A stretch of DNA of 64,000 bases from Planctomycetota bacterium (GTDB taxonomy: Bacteria > Planctomycetota > Phycisphaerae > Sedimentisphaerales > Anaerohalosphaeraceae). Position numbers and translations under genes: made by a program. Below, in pieces: positions 1-8,424 of the stretch (its first letter is position 1; the number at the start of each line of letters is the position of its first letter). The notes beneath the pieces were generated by a model. It was not told the DNA's origin. It made no database searches and saw only the letters and a program-made list of their open reading frames with translations. Location: positions 16,882-80,881 of the forward strand of contig VRUI01000014.1 of NCBI GenBank assembly GCA_019456225.1, in the 5' to 3' direction.

Positions 1-377
1 GCAGCTCCCATGAACCAGGCCGGGATGAAGTTGAGGATTTCGACCTTTTCAGCACACATGACCGGGATGACTACGATGAAGACGGCAAGTGCCAGGCCCC
101 AGTATTCGCCCAATGGACCCGCCAGAACGCCAAATAGTTTGAATATGGCGACAGCGGCAATAATTCCACAGGCATAACCAATGATGGTTTTGCCCGCCAT
201 TTTGAGAGTGCATCCGCCGAGGAAGTACATCGCCCACGACTGGAAAGAAATCCAGGTTATCAGGGCCGGACCGCTGATTGATTCAGGGCCGATGGCGATA
301 AATTTGGCTATCAGCATCATTGAAGCGGCTTGCAGAGCAACGAAGATCGGAAACACAATAAACTTAGAAAACGGCAT
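1..377 (-). CDS. DUF1097 family membrane protein (partial, C-terminus outside window)
   Basis: The gene starts at ATG 377, seven bases after an AGGAG ribosome binding site, and runs off the left edge after about 125 codons. The protein is very hydrophobic with about four predicted membrane segments. The region just before the edge (EKVEILNFIPAWFMGA) resembles the C-terminal half of DUF1097 proteins such as E. coli YcdZ, where a FVPGTFIGA-like motif precedes the last helices. DUF1097 proteins are inner-membrane proteins of unknown function. No neighbour on this side is visible. The family call rests on pattern recognition of the membrane topology and this motif. Confidence 0.65.
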   Translation of the reverse strand, partial: MPFSKFIVFPIFVALQAASMMLIAKFIAIGPESISGPALITWISFQSWAMYFLGGCTLKMAGKTIIGYACGIIAAVAIFKLFGVLAGPLGEYWGLALAVFIVVIPVMCAEKVEILNFIPAWFMGA

Positions 378-550
378 AACTTACTCCTTAAAAAATAAAA
401 TTAAAATTCAGAATTGAAGCTTAATTTCCCAATATTAACAATTGTGTCAATTTAATCAAGCAAAATCATTGGGTCTTCATCTAAATGCGTAAGTACTGAT
501 GTTATTGAGTGGATTCTTCGTTGAGGTCTTTCTCATCCTGATAAAGATTA

Positions 551-713
551 TTAGAGCATTTAAACTTTTTATATATAGGCTTAGGCCGTCGTGAGGACTT
601 TGGCCGGCAAGGCAGAAAACGCAAGCAATGTTATTCATTGCTGAGTATTTCTAACGCCGCTGGTCAAAGCCGCAACAGGCATAAGCCATACACTAAAAAT
701 TTAATTGCTCTAA
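551..713. repeat. 163-bp imperfect palindrome, MITE-like element
   Basis: The left arm starting TTAGAGCATTTAAA at 551 and the reverse complement of the right arm ending at 713 (TTAGAGCAATTAAA) can be aligned along their whole length at roughly 60-65 per cent identity by eye. They share GGCTTA-GCC, CTTTG-CC-GC and a central perfect hairpin GCAATG-TTATT-CATTGC at 625-641. It has no ORF. Clean target-site duplications are not evident. A partial terminus-like sequence (AATTGCTCTAAAG) recurs near 38934, upstream of greA. Confidence 0.6.
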
Positions 714-951
714 AGCCCCTTGGAAACTACACCAACCTGGTCCACATCGCACCAATTGCGCTGGCACTATCTTGCTATCACACAAAATTTTTTTTTTAAT
801 CACTTACCTGCAAAGCACTTAGCGATTTCAGCCACTAATAAAATCCCCCATTTTCGCATCGATCACGCAGGTTCGTGCTAAATATGTAAGGGCTTGTTAT
901 TTTTGACAGCTACAGGATATACTGGATATCGTTTTTCACGCAATTTCAAAA

Positions 952-1450
952 GCGGTAAAGAACGGTAAAAAACGGTAAACTTTCAGGACACAAATGTATT
1001 TTATATGAGTCAGGGAGGATGGGTAATGCCTGATAACTACCAGACATTGCGGACAGTGTTTTCTGGGCTATTTCAAAAACGGTAAAAAACGGTAAAGAAC
1101 GGTAAACATGTGCCATAATCGCCTTTAAACGAGGCTAATGAAACAGATGAAATTGGAATTTGCATCAAAACGGTAAAGAAAATGTTAAAAATAGTGTAAC
1201 CGTTCACGCTTTTTCCTGTTAATCACTCTAAGCTCTCATTTTTGACAGGATAACAGGATGATTATAAAACCTTCTTTCTTGTTTTTGCTCCTTTTTTTAA
1301 AAGCAAAACACCAAAAAACGCCATAAGTTGTAAGCCTGTAATCACAAAACACCCAGTGACATTTTTAAATCTATTTTTTATCCTGTCATCCTGTCAAAAA
1401 ACTCTGTGAACGGGTACAAAATAGTAAAGGAACGGTAAAAAACGGTAAAC
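952..1450 (+). repeat. Four clusters of AACGGTAAA direct repeats
   Basis: Clusters of a 9-bp unit (A/G)AACGGTAAA occur at 952-979 (three units), 1077-1107 (three units), 1167-1176 (one unit) and 1427-1449 (two to three units). Clusters 1 and 2 share the lead sequence ATTTCAAAA. Clusters 1 and 4 share downstream text (GGTAAACTTT, then ACAC-AATG-ATTT). The arrangement resembles iterons or multi-site operators, or an old diverged tandem repeat. No gene lies in 378-1688. Confidence 0.55.
1239..1401. repeat. Inverted repeat TTTTGACAGGAT-ACAGGAT
   Basis: TTTTGACAGGATAACAGGAT at 1239 is matched by ATCCTGTCATCCTGTCAAAA at 1380-1399, i.e. inverted arms with one difference, about 120 bp apart. A related sequence, TTTTGACAGCTACAGGAT, occurs near 901. 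GTTCAC and GTGAAC lie outside the arms (about 1201 and 1407). The interior is AT-rich with no ORF. Confidence 0.6.
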
Positions 1451-1523
1451 TTTTGGCACACTTTGACGACACCAATGCATTTACCGGATGAACCAAATCA
1501 TTTCGCTCCGGTTTTATTCCGTG

Positions 1524-1544
1524 CTGCTGGCAAGATGCCCGCAG
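1524..1544. repeat. Short GC palindrome, GGCAAGATGCC type
   Basis: CTGCTGGCAAGATGCCCGCAG is a diverged copy of the palindrome family found at 8322 and 56839 (core CGGCATCTTGCCG and its complement). It lies 165 bp upstream of the HzsA-related gene. Confidence 0.5.
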
Positions 1545-1573
1545 GACAAATAAATCAGGCAATATATTTAGTA

Positions 1574-1602
1574 TTGTATCCGTCCATATTATATGATAGA
1601 AT
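1574..1602 (+). promoter_or_regulatory. Putative sigma70 promoter of the HzsA-related gene
   Basis: TTGTAT at 1574-1579 and TAGAAT at 1597-1602 are separated by 17 bases, 87 bases upstream of the gene start. Each hexamer has four or five consensus matches. The assignment is by sequence only. Confidence 0.45.
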
Positions 1603-1688
1603 ATAACTGCTTGGGTTAGGTGTTGAATTTGGCTTAAGTACTTTTATTATAAGAAGTTAACCTGCGTATCCTGTGAAAGGTCATTAGT

Positions 1689-4100
1689 ATGAGATTTTGT
1701 CTTTTAGTCGTTTTATCCACAGTTTCAACGTTGTTTTGCAATCAGGCCGCCAGCGCCGCCACTGAAAACTTTGCATCAAAATTTGGCTTCAGTAAGTTTC
1801 TCGTCGTCCAGCGGCATCCGGTCAATTCCTCCCACGTATACACATATCATCAGGAAGGCATAAGGCCCGGCGGTGGTCTGTGGGTCGTAGACGTTTCTGG
1901 CGGTAAGGTCACTAAAAAGAAAATACTAGATTCATCCGAAGGCGAGATACTCGACGCTAATATTCACTACGATGGCAAAGCGATTATCTTCAGCTGGAAG
2001 AGAACAATGAAAGACCGCTTCCAGCTTTACACGATCAATGTTGATGGTAGTGGACTTAAGCAGGTTACCGATGATGAGTCGAATAATTTTAATGCAAGTT
2101 ATCTGCCTGATGGCGGGATAGTATTTTTGTCCGACCGCAAGCCCGCTTTTGCGTACTGTTGGAAGACGACAACGCCGATACTTTGGCGGAGCAATATCGA
2201 CGGTAGCGATCCGCGTCGGATAAGCTCAAATTATCTCAACGATTTTACTCCGGCCGTCCTGGCAAGCGGTAAGGTCATCTTCGGACGCTGGGAATATGTC
2301 GACCGGCCTGCGATCCCGATCCAGAGCCTGTGGACGATCAACCCGGACGGGACCAGGCTGGAAGGTTACTTCGGAAACCGGTCGCTTAGCCCGGCGACAT
2401 TTATGGACGCACGCGAAATACCAGGCTCCAAGGGAAAGGTCATCTGCGTCCTGACCGCCCACAACGGCCCGTGTCGCGGTGCAATAGGAATTATCGATCC
2501 GTCTATCGGCGGCAATTCACAGGAGGCGATCACCAATCTAACGCCAGAGGTTAATATCGGCAGGGTGGACAAAGGCAGCGGCAATCACATACGCGGACCG
2601 TACCTGAATCCTTATCCCATCGACGAAAAGTATTATCTCGTTTCAAAGGCAGGCGAAATTCAGCTTAGGGATTATAACGGCACTATCTGCGATACGATCG
2701 TAAATCCTGAAAAGGCCGGCGGCTTCTACAACCCTCAGCCAATACGCACCAGAAAGCTCGAAAGACTCGTTGCTTCCAGCGTTGATCCCGGCCTAAAAGC
2801 AGATGACGATAACTGGGCGACGATAATTATGCAGGATGTTTACAACGGTCTCGGCAATGCAGTCAAACGCGGCGAGATCAAAAAACTCGCAATCGTTCAG
2901 GAGATCGAAAAGCCTGTCAGCATCGATCCGGATTTGCGAGCCTTTGGCTTCCAGTTTCCGGTTGTAAGCTGCGGGGCGACCTATGCTCCCAAAAAGATAT
3001 GGGGATATGCAAAGGTCGAAAAGGACGGCTCGGCAAACTTCAAAGTTCCCGCGCAAAAACCGATCTACTTCTTACCGCTCGATGAAAAGGGAATGGCCGT
3101 CCAGCGAATGAGAACCTTTACGCACCTAATGCCCGGCGAAGTTCAATCCTGCATCGGCTGCCATGCGAATCGCAATTACGCAATGGCAAAGACAACCGGA
3201 AAATCAATGCACAGACCCACCGCGATGATGCGAAAGACCCAGCAGCTTGAAAAACCCGAATGGGGCGTCCACGGGTTCAGCTATCCGCATATCGTTCAGC
3301 CGGTTCTCGATAAGCACTGCATAAAGTGCCACGATAATGACGATCCGCCCGCCGGTCTTGAACTGACAGGCGACAAGACGGACTTCTTCAATGTCTCATA
3401 CGAAAATCTTGCTCGTAAAGGCACCTCTGTTGAGGACAGATGGCTGGCCGGCTGGATTTCGGGTGAGTTTAAGTACAGCAAATATACTTCATGGATTTCA
3501 ACTCACAACGGACAGGAAGAAAACATACTCGAGATCGAACCGGGCAGGTGGGGCGCAAAGGCATCGCTGCTTGCAAAGATCGTTGACGCCGGTCACCCGG
3601 ATAAAGAAGGGCGGCAGCGGGTTGGTTTGACTCATGATGAAAAGGCACGCATATATGCCTGGCTGGATCTGAACTGCCCGTATTACGGAACCAGCGATTC
3701 AAATTACACCGAGCTTCGCGGTTGCCGCCAGCAGCTTCCGGAAAACTTCACCTCAACGATGAAAGACATCGCAAAGCGTCGCTGCATCTCATGCCACAAA
3801 GACGCCCTCAAGACCAAAGACTGGGTCTTCAAGCTAAAGGATAATTTCTTTATACGCATAGACAACCCCGAGCGGAATAATTTCCTCAAGGCCCCGCTAG
3901 CCAAAAAAGCCGGCGGCTCACAAAAATGCGGACAAGCTGTTTTCAAGGATACAAACGATCCCGACTACATGAAAATTATGACCGGCTTTAAAAAATTGCA
4001 GCAGAAACTACAGCAGCGTCCAAGGTTCGACATGATGAAACTTGAGGACCAAAAGGCCAGATGCCGGATAGAGAAGGGTGTTAGTATAAAAAAAGGCTGA
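1689..4100 (+). CDS. HzsA-related secreted protein: WD40-like (PD40) propeller with three CxxCH motifs
   Basis: An 803-residue protein with a Sec signal peptide (residues 1-23, ending ASA). Residues about 40-350 contain PD40/TolB-type propeller blades (YTINVDGSGLKQVTDD, LWRSNIDGSDPRRIS, LWTINPDGTRLEG). The C-terminal half resembles the hydrazine synthase alpha-subunit family used to name 'HzsA-related' proteins. There are three haem c motifs: CIGCH 488-492, CIKCH 544-548 and CISCH 699-703. A periplasmic multihaem role is inferred; the substrate is unknown. Nothing suggests anammox, as no hzsBC genes are nearby. A second member lies at 61332-63839. A promoter at 1574 and a terminator overlapping the stop codon suggest a single-gene transcript. 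The start is ATG 1689, with AAGGT about eight bases upstream. Confidence 0.8.
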   Translation: MRFCLLVVLSTVSTLFCNQAASAATENFASKFGFSKFLVVQRHPVNSSHVYTYHQEGIRPGGGLWVVDVSGGKVTKKKILDSSEGEILDANIHYDGKAIIFSWKRTMKDRFQLYTINVDGSGLKQVTDDESNNFNASYLPDGGIVFLSDRKPAFAYCWKTTTPILWRSNIDGSDPRRISSNYLNDFTPAVLASGKVIFGRWEYVDRPAIPIQSLWTINPDGTRLEGYFGNRSLSPATFMDAREIPGSKGKVICVLTAHNGPCRGAIGIIDPSIGGNSQEAITNLTPEVNIGRVDKGSGNHIRGPYLNPYPIDEKYYLVSKAGEIQLRDYNGTICDTIVNPEKAGGFYNPQPIRTRKLERLVASSVDPGLKADDDNWATIIMQDVYNGLGNAVKRGEIKKLAIVQEIEKPVSIDPDLRAFGFQFPVVSCGATYAPKKIWGYAKVEKDGSANFKVPAQKPIYFLPLDEKGMAVQRMRTFTHLMPGEVQSCIGCHANRNYAMAKTTGKSMHRPTAMMRKTQQLEKPEWGVHGFSYPHIVQPVLDKHCIKCHDNDDPPAGLELTGDKTDFFNVSYENLARKGTSVEDRWLAGWISGEFKYSKYTSWISTHNGQEENILEIEPGRWGAKASLLAKIVDAGHPDKEGRQRVGLTHDEKARIYAWLDLNCPYYGTSDSNYTELRGCRQQLPENFTSTMKDIAKRRCISCHKDALKTKDWVFKLKDNFFIRIDNPERNNFLKAPLAKKAGGSQKCGQAVFKDTNDPDYMKIMTGFKKLQQKLQQRPRFDMMKLEDQKARCRIEKGVSIKKG

Positions 4101-4125
4101 AAGTTTTCGCTTTCAGCCTTTTGTC
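4093..4125. terminator. Bidirectional rho-independent terminator
   Basis: AAGGCTGAAAG and CTTTCAGCCTT form an 11-bp stem with a short loop. A T run follows on the plus strand (CCTTTTGT) and a longer one on the minus strand (seven T). It includes the stop codon of the HzsA-related gene and also ends the convergent gene at 4144-4647. Confidence 0.85.
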
Positions 4126-4143
4126 TGTCATTTTATGTAAAGA

Positions 4144-4647
4144 TCATTTTTTCTTAGGGGTTTCAGCACCGCGTGTCCTTGCCGGCCTTACGTTTCTTGT
4201 CGGTCTCGATCCGTATGGTCTTCCTGCCGGGGCGTCTTTACTTCGTGGGGTTCGCTGCATTCTTTTCTTAAAATCTTCGGATCGCTTTTTTATTTGTTTG
4301 ATCTTTTCCGCATTCTTGGTGTCTATCTTTTTGATCAAATCGCTGAGCATTGCCGCGGTTTTAGTGGCTTTTTCTTTATTGGCCTGCTTCAAAATAGCCT
4401 TCAATTCTTTCGTTTCTGCATCGTGTACCTTGGTAAGGCGTGCGATTTCAGCTTCGATCCGCTGTATCATCCCCTCCAGACCCCTGGCTCTTTGCGGTCT
4501 CGCACCTCGGTTGCCGGAGGTTCTGACGCTTGGTCTTTCCGGGCGCCCTCTGCTGGGTCGCGGTTTGGCGGCATCTTCAGCGAAAAGAGTCGCGGCGATA
4601 ACGGCAACTATAATAACGGCGGTCATAGGAATCAGGTTCTTCTTCAT
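4144..4647 (-). CDS. Small secreted basic coiled-coil protein, unknown function
   Basis: A 167-residue protein with a clear signal peptide (residues 1-23, ending LFAED). It has an Arg/Pro-rich linker (about 27-58), a charged helical coiled-coil region (about 60-130, many Lys/Glu/Ala) and a second basic tail ending in PKKK. A GGAG ribosome binding site lies six bases before ATG 4647. A plus-strand ORF overlaps it, but the signal peptide, ribosome binding site and convergent terminator favour this strand. I recognise no family. The basic character could mean binding to nucleic acid, acidic polysaccharide or the cell wall; none is shown. Confidence 0.65.
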   Translation of the reverse strand: MKKNLIPMTAVIIVAVIAATLFAEDAAKPRPSRGRPERPSVRTSGNRGARPQRARGLEGMIQRIEAEIARLTKVHDAETKELKAILKQANKEKATKTAAMLSDLIKKIDTKNAEKIKQIKKRSEDFKKRMQRTPRSKDAPAGRPYGSRPTRNVRPARTRGAETPKKK

Positions 4648-4988
4648 AATATCTCCAAAATAAGGTTAATAAAACAGTTTCACTTACGTAATATCGTCAT
4701 AAGCGGTCAAATGTTTGATATATTTTAATTTTATCGAAAAAAAAAGGGTTTTCAATAGTGAACTAAATTAAAAGTGCCAGATAACCGCAAATAGTAACGA
4801 AACCTTTATTAATTTCCAGAAAAATATCCCACCCAACCTCCAAATACTCACTTCAAAACACAGTTCCTTTGCTCTGTAGACACATTCCGGAACAATATAC
4901 ACTTTAAATCCTGTAGGCGCCGCCGCGGTGACTATTATCTGCGTATTTTACGGATGAACCGTTTTTGCTGTTAACTTCAAAAAAAATC

Positions 4989-5017
4989 TTGCATGACAGG
5001 CCTATTTGAGGTACAAT
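4989..5017 (+). promoter_or_regulatory. Sigma70 promoter of ffh
   Basis: TTGCAT at 4989-4994 and TACAAT at 5012-5017 have an exact 17-base spacer, 71 bases before the ffh start. The rest of the gap 4648-4988 is AT-rich and shows no gene. Confidence 0.65.
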
Positions 5018-5087
5018 CCCCCGCTTATCGGCAGAATTAGTCTGCGCTAACAGTAATAGTATGTAAGGTTTTAGTCAGGATACGTCT

Positions 5088-6509
5088 TTGTTTGATTCGT
5101 TGACGGATAAATTTAATAGTGTTTTTAAGTCGCTCGCAGGCCGCGGCAGGATAACCGAGGCCAACGTCTCAGACGCGATGCGCGATGTTCGCAAGGCACT
5201 GCTCGAAGCCGACGTCAGCTATACGGTTGTCAAGCAGTTTTGCAAGGACGTAACCCAGGCCGCCTTAGGCGCAGACGTTGTAAAGAGTCTCCATCCGTCC
5301 CAGGTTATGGTCAAGATCGTAAACGACGAACTGACCAAGCTGATGGGCCCGGTAGACACCAAGATATATTTCGTCTCTCCGGGACCGACCATCATTATGT
5401 TAGCCGGTCTTCAGGGTTGCGGAAAAACTACAACCGCTGCAAAGCTCGCCAAGTATTTGATCGCCAAGGGCAAAAACCCCATGATGATCGCCGATGACCT
5501 CCAGAGACCGGCAGCTATCGACCAGCTCGTCACTTTAGGTGAGCAGATCGGTGTCGAAGTTTATACCGAGCAAATCAAGGACGCGGTCAAAGTCGCAAAG
5601 AACGGTGTCAAGCACGCCAAAAAGGGCGGCTATGATGTTGTGATACTTGATACAGCCGGCCGTCTCCATATTGACCAGGAGATGATGGCCGAGATAAGTA
5701 ATGTCTCCAGGGCAGTGAATCCGCACCAGATATTCCTGGTCTGCGACGCGATGACCGGTCAGGATGCCGTTAACTCGGCAAAGGAATTTAACGCCCAGCT
5801 CGAGCTTGACGGTGTCATACTAACCAAGCTCGACGGTGACGCACGCGGCGGTGCCGCTCTCAGTGTCAAAGCCGTAACCGGCAAGCCTATCAAGTTTATC
5901 GGTGTCGGTGAAAAGCTCGACAAGATAGAAGAGTTCCATCCCGACCGTATGGCAAGCAGGATCCTCGGCATGGGTGACGTCGTTACTCTGGTGGAAAAGG
6001 CACAGGAACAGTTCGACGCCGAAGAAGCCGAGAAGATGCAGAAGAAAATGGCTAAAGGAACTTTCGGTTTTGACGACTTCCTCAAGCAGATGTCGGCGAT
6101 GAAGAAAATGGGCGGCATCGGAAGTATGATGAAGCTTATGCCGGGCATGGGCCAGATGAAGGATATGGACGTCGACGACGGCGAGATCGGCAAGATGGAA
6201 GGCATTGTCCATTCCATGACAAAAGCCGAACGCCGCGAACCCGATCTTATAGACGCTTCGAGAAGAAGACGTATCGCCGCCGGTTGCGGCAGAGAAGTCC
6301 ACGACGTCGCGTCTCTTATCAAGACTTTTAAACGAAGCCGCGACATGATGAAGGCAATGAGCGGCGGCGGTTTAGGCGGACTGAAAAACCTGTTTAGCGG
6401 AAAAACGGATTTAATGGGCGCAATGGGCCAGATGAGCGGCGGCAAAAAGATCAAGCAGCGTTCAAAAAGAAAAAGAGCACCAAGAAAAAGAAAGGGCAGA
6501 AAACGATAA
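5088..6509 (+). CDS. ffh: Signal recognition particle protein Ffh (SRP54)
   Basis: A 473-residue GTPase that binds 4.5S/SRP RNA and signal sequences of nascent membrane proteins and docks with FtsY. The N domain spans about 1-90. The G domain shows the P-loop GLQGCGKTTTA (about 108-118), DTAGRLH and TKLDGDARGG. The Met-rich M domain begins at about 295 and carries the RNA-binding SRRRRIAAGCG motif. It ends in a very basic Lys/Arg tail. The start is TTG 5088 with AGGA seven bases upstream; no better ATG fits the conserved MFDSLTDKF start. It is first in a cluster with a small ORF, rpsP and trmD, the usual neighbourhood of SRP and ribosome genes. Confidence 0.97.
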   Translation: MFDSLTDKFNSVFKSLAGRGRITEANVSDAMRDVRKALLEADVSYTVVKQFCKDVTQAALGADVVKSLHPSQVMVKIVNDELTKLMGPVDTKIYFVSPGPTIIMLAGLQGCGKTTTAAKLAKYLIAKGKNPMMIADDLQRPAAIDQLVTLGEQIGVEVYTEQIKDAVKVAKNGVKHAKKGGYDVVILDTAGRLHIDQEMMAEISNVSRAVNPHQIFLVCDAMTGQDAVNSAKEFNAQLELDGVILTKLDGDARGGAALSVKAVTGKPIKFIGVGEKLDKIEEFHPDRMASRILGMGDVVTLVEKAQEQFDAEEAEKMQKKMAKGTFGFDDFLKQMSAMKKMGGIGSMMKLMPGMGQMKDMDVDDGEIGKMEGIVHSMTKAERREPDLIDASRRRRIAAGCGREVHDVASLIKTFKRSRDMMKAMSGGGLGGLKNLFSGKTDLMGAMGQMSGGKKIKQRSKRKRAPRKRKGRKR

Positions 6510-6517
6510 AGCCTCGG

Positions 6518-6820
6518 TTGACAATCGATGCGTTTCTGCAAAAGCTATCTGCTTTTGTCGGTGACGATTACGGCAGGCAGTTTCGTAATCAGTTCAAAGA
6601 CAACGCCGGATCGAGCGAGCTTGCAATGCTCGCCGCTCCAAGCAGACAGGAATATGAAGAATTGAAAAGGGCCGTCGCGATCATGACCGCCGTCGAAAAA
6701 GAAAACGCCGCAAAGCTAACAGACAGCCAAGTGGCAAAGATAGCAGAAGACGCCTGTATAGACCAGGGCAAGTTCGCGATATTCATAAACGGATTCGCCC
6801 TCGACTGCAGGCGAGGATAA
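6518..6820 (+). CDS. Small hypothetical protein between ffh and rpsP
   Basis: A 100-residue, largely helical, soluble protein starting at TTG 6518, nine bases after the ffh stop. It has no signal peptide or membrane segment and two regions rich in Ala/Glu/Lys. The close spacing and the same strand imply co-transcription with ffh. I do not recognise a family. The start is uncertain because the upstream ribosome binding site is weak. Confidence 0.6.
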   Translation: MTIDAFLQKLSAFVGDDYGRQFRNQFKDNAGSSELAMLAAPSRQEYEELKRAVAIMTAVEKENAAKLTDSQVAKIAEDACIDQGKFAIFINGFALDCRRG

Positions 6821-6898
6821 AAAGATAACGTGTTTCATGACTGACGCTGTGTCGCTCATGGAAATTGATTTTATACTAAAGTTAGAAAGGACAGACAA

Positions 6899-7567
6899 AT
6901 GTCAGTAAAAATTAGAATGATGAGGCTCGGTCGCAGACATAGACCATTTTACAGGATCAACGCCGTTGACGGCAGAACTCCTCGTGACGGTAGAATCCTT
7001 GAAAAACTCGGGCACTACGATCCGATCGAAAAGGATCCGGCCAAGCAGTTGGTTCTCGATCTCGAACGTGTTCAGCACTGGCTTGGGCTTGGTGCTATTC
7101 CTTCAGAATCGGTTGACGACATCCTCGCCAGGCAGGGCCTAAAGACCAAGTTCTACACCGAAAGAATTAAACGCCGTGAAAAGGCGAAAGCTATAGCACG
7201 TGCAAAGGGCAAACCTTTTAATACCGCTGAAAGAGTAGCCATCGAAAAGGCAGCAGAGGCCAAAGCGAAAGCAGTTGAAGAAGAAGCAAAGGCAGCTGAA
7301 GAGGCAGTAAAGGCAAAAGCCCAAGCCGAAGAAGCAAAAGCTAAAGCCGCCGAAGAAGCAGCAAAAGCTGCCGAAGAAGCCAAAGCCGCCGAAGAAGCAG
7401 CCAAGGCAGCAGCAGCCGAAGAAGCAAAGGCCGCCGAAGAAGCAGCTAAGGCCGCCGAGGAAGCAAAGCCTGAAGAAGAAGCTAAGCCCGAAGAAGAGGC
7501 AGCTCCTGAAGCAGAAGCTAAGCCCGCAGAAGAGGCAGCTCCCGAAGCAGAAGCTACAGAAGAATAA
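6899..7567 (+). CDS. rpsP: 30S ribosomal protein S16 with long Ala/Glu/Lys-rich tail
   Basis: Residues 1-85 are a standard S16 ([19 protein letters not shown], then GHYDP and [12 protein letters not shown]), which binds 16S rRNA in the body of the small subunit. The protein continues to 222 residues. Residues about 110-222 are almost only Ala, Glu, Lys and Pro in short [12 protein letters not shown] units, changing to KPEEEA and APEAEA units near the end. Normal S16 is about 80-100 residues, so more than half is an added low-complexity helical, acidic tail. The start is ATG 6899 with AAAGGA upstream. rimM, often next to rpsP, is absent. Confidence 0.95.
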   Translation: MSVKIRMMRLGRRHRPFYRINAVDGRTPRDGRILEKLGHYDPIEKDPAKQLVLDLERVQHWLGLGAIPSESVDDILARQGLKTKFYTERIKRREKAKAIARAKGKPFNTAERVAIEKAAEAKAKAVEEEAKAAEEAVKAKAQAEEAKAKAAEEAAKAAEEAKAAEEAAKAAAAEEAKAAEEAAKAAEEAKPEEEAKPEEEAAPEAEAKPAEEAAPEAEATEE

Positions 7568-7581
7568 TTTGGTTGTTATCC

Positions 7582-7625
7582 AAAAGGCCTGTTCCTTTTT
7601 ATAAGGTTCAGGCCTTTTGTTTTAT
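7582..7625 (+). terminator. Terminator or attenuator between rpsP and trmD
   Basis: AAAAGGCCTG (7582-7591) pairs perfectly with CAGGCCTTTT (7609-7618) around a 17-base loop, followed by GTTTTATT. It lies only 17 bases before the trmD start, so it may set the ratio of rpsP to trmD transcript. Confidence 0.7.
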
Positions 7626-7635
7626 TGGGGTAAAA

Positions 7636-8313
7636 ATGAGAATTGATGTTCTTACACTTTTTCCTGAGATGTTTGTCTCGCCGCTTGGGTATTCTATAAT
7701 CCAGCGGGCAATACAGCGGAAAATTATCCAGGTCGAGCTTACGAACATCAGGGATTTCTCAGAGGGCAATTACAACAAAGTCGACGACAAACCGTATGGC
7801 GGAGGCCCCGGCATGGTCATGACACCCGGCCCTGTTTTCAAGTGTCTTGAGCACGTCCAAAAGCAGACCCCAGCCGCAGGCAGAGTTATCGCACTAACCC
7901 CGCAGGGCAAACCGCTAAAGCAGTCCCTTGTCGCCGAGCTTGGCAAAGAGCAGCGCCTGATCCTCATTGCCGGAAGGTACGAAGGTTTCGACGAGCGGAT
8001 CATAGAAGGGCTTGGCTGCGAACAGATTTCTATCGGCGATTATGTCCTGAGCGGCGGAGAGCTTGCCGCGATGGTTATCATCGATGCTGTCACGCGTTTG
8101 CAGCAAGGCGCGCTTGGCGACGACGTATCTTCAGCCGATGAATCATTTTCCGACGGACTCCTGGAATACCCCCAGTACACACGCCCGGAAGATTTCAGAG
8201 GAATGAAGGTGCCCGAGATACTCCTAAGCGGCGATCACGCAAAGATAGCCGACTGGAGAAAAAAGCAGAGCCTCGAAAAAACAAAAAAAATCAGACCGGA
8301 CCTGCTAAAATGA
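7636..8313 (+). CDS. trmD: tRNA (guanine-37-N1)-methyltransferase TrmD
   Basis: A 225-residue enzyme that methylates G37 of tRNAs from S-adenosylmethionine, preventing frameshifting. It shows [13 protein letters not shown] at the start, the substrate loop [20 protein letters not shown] and the knot-forming [14 protein letters not shown]. The start is ATG 7636 (GGGG upstream); a longer TTG-initiated reading frame would begin inside the terminator stem region and is rejected. It follows rpsP, as in many bacteria, but rimM and rplS of the classic operon are missing here. Confidence 0.95.
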   Translation: MRIDVLTLFPEMFVSPLGYSIIQRAIQRKIIQVELTNIRDFSEGNYNKVDDKPYGGGPGMVMTPGPVFKCLEHVQKQTPAAGRVIALTPQGKPLKQSLVAELGKEQRLILIAGRYEGFDERIIEGLGCEQISIGDYVLSGGELAAMVIIDAVTRLQQGALGDDVSSADESFSDGLLEYPQYTRPEDFRGMKVPEILLSGDHAKIADWRKKQSLEKTKKIRPDLLK

Positions 8314-8319
8314 TACCGT

Positions 8320-8408
8320 ACTGTCGGCATCTTGCCGACAGCATTAGAACTTGTAGGGTGGGCCATGCCCGCCATTTTCGCTAATTGCTAATAGCTAATT
8401 GCTAATTT
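8320..8408. repeat. Composite of three short repeats
   Basis: Directly after trmD come the palindrome CTGTCGGCATCTTGCCGACAG (8321-8341), then GTAGGGTGGGCCATGCCCGCC (8353-8373), then the heptamer series GCTAATT / GCTAATA (8380-8407). All three recur elsewhere (56839; 52384; 40111 and 53981). Confidence 0.75.
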
Positions 8409-8424
8409 ATAATAGGAGGTGAAA

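Noticed and set aside
952..1450. AACGGTAAA clusters as a CRISPR array
   Set aside because: Units are 9 bp, adjacent or unevenly spaced, with no uniform spacers and no cas genes.
1689..4100. True hydrazine synthase subunit (anammox)
   Set aside because: Only domain-level resemblance; no hzsB, hzsC or hydrazine dehydrogenase genes, and two divergent copies occur.
4121..4663. 180-codon plus-strand ORF opposite the basic coiled-coil protein
   Set aside because: The minus-strand gene has a signal peptide, a ribosome binding site and a terminator; the plus frame starts inside the terminator region.
5759..6541. 260-codon minus-strand ORF opposite ffh
   Set aside because: Shadow of the Ffh M domain; no independent features.
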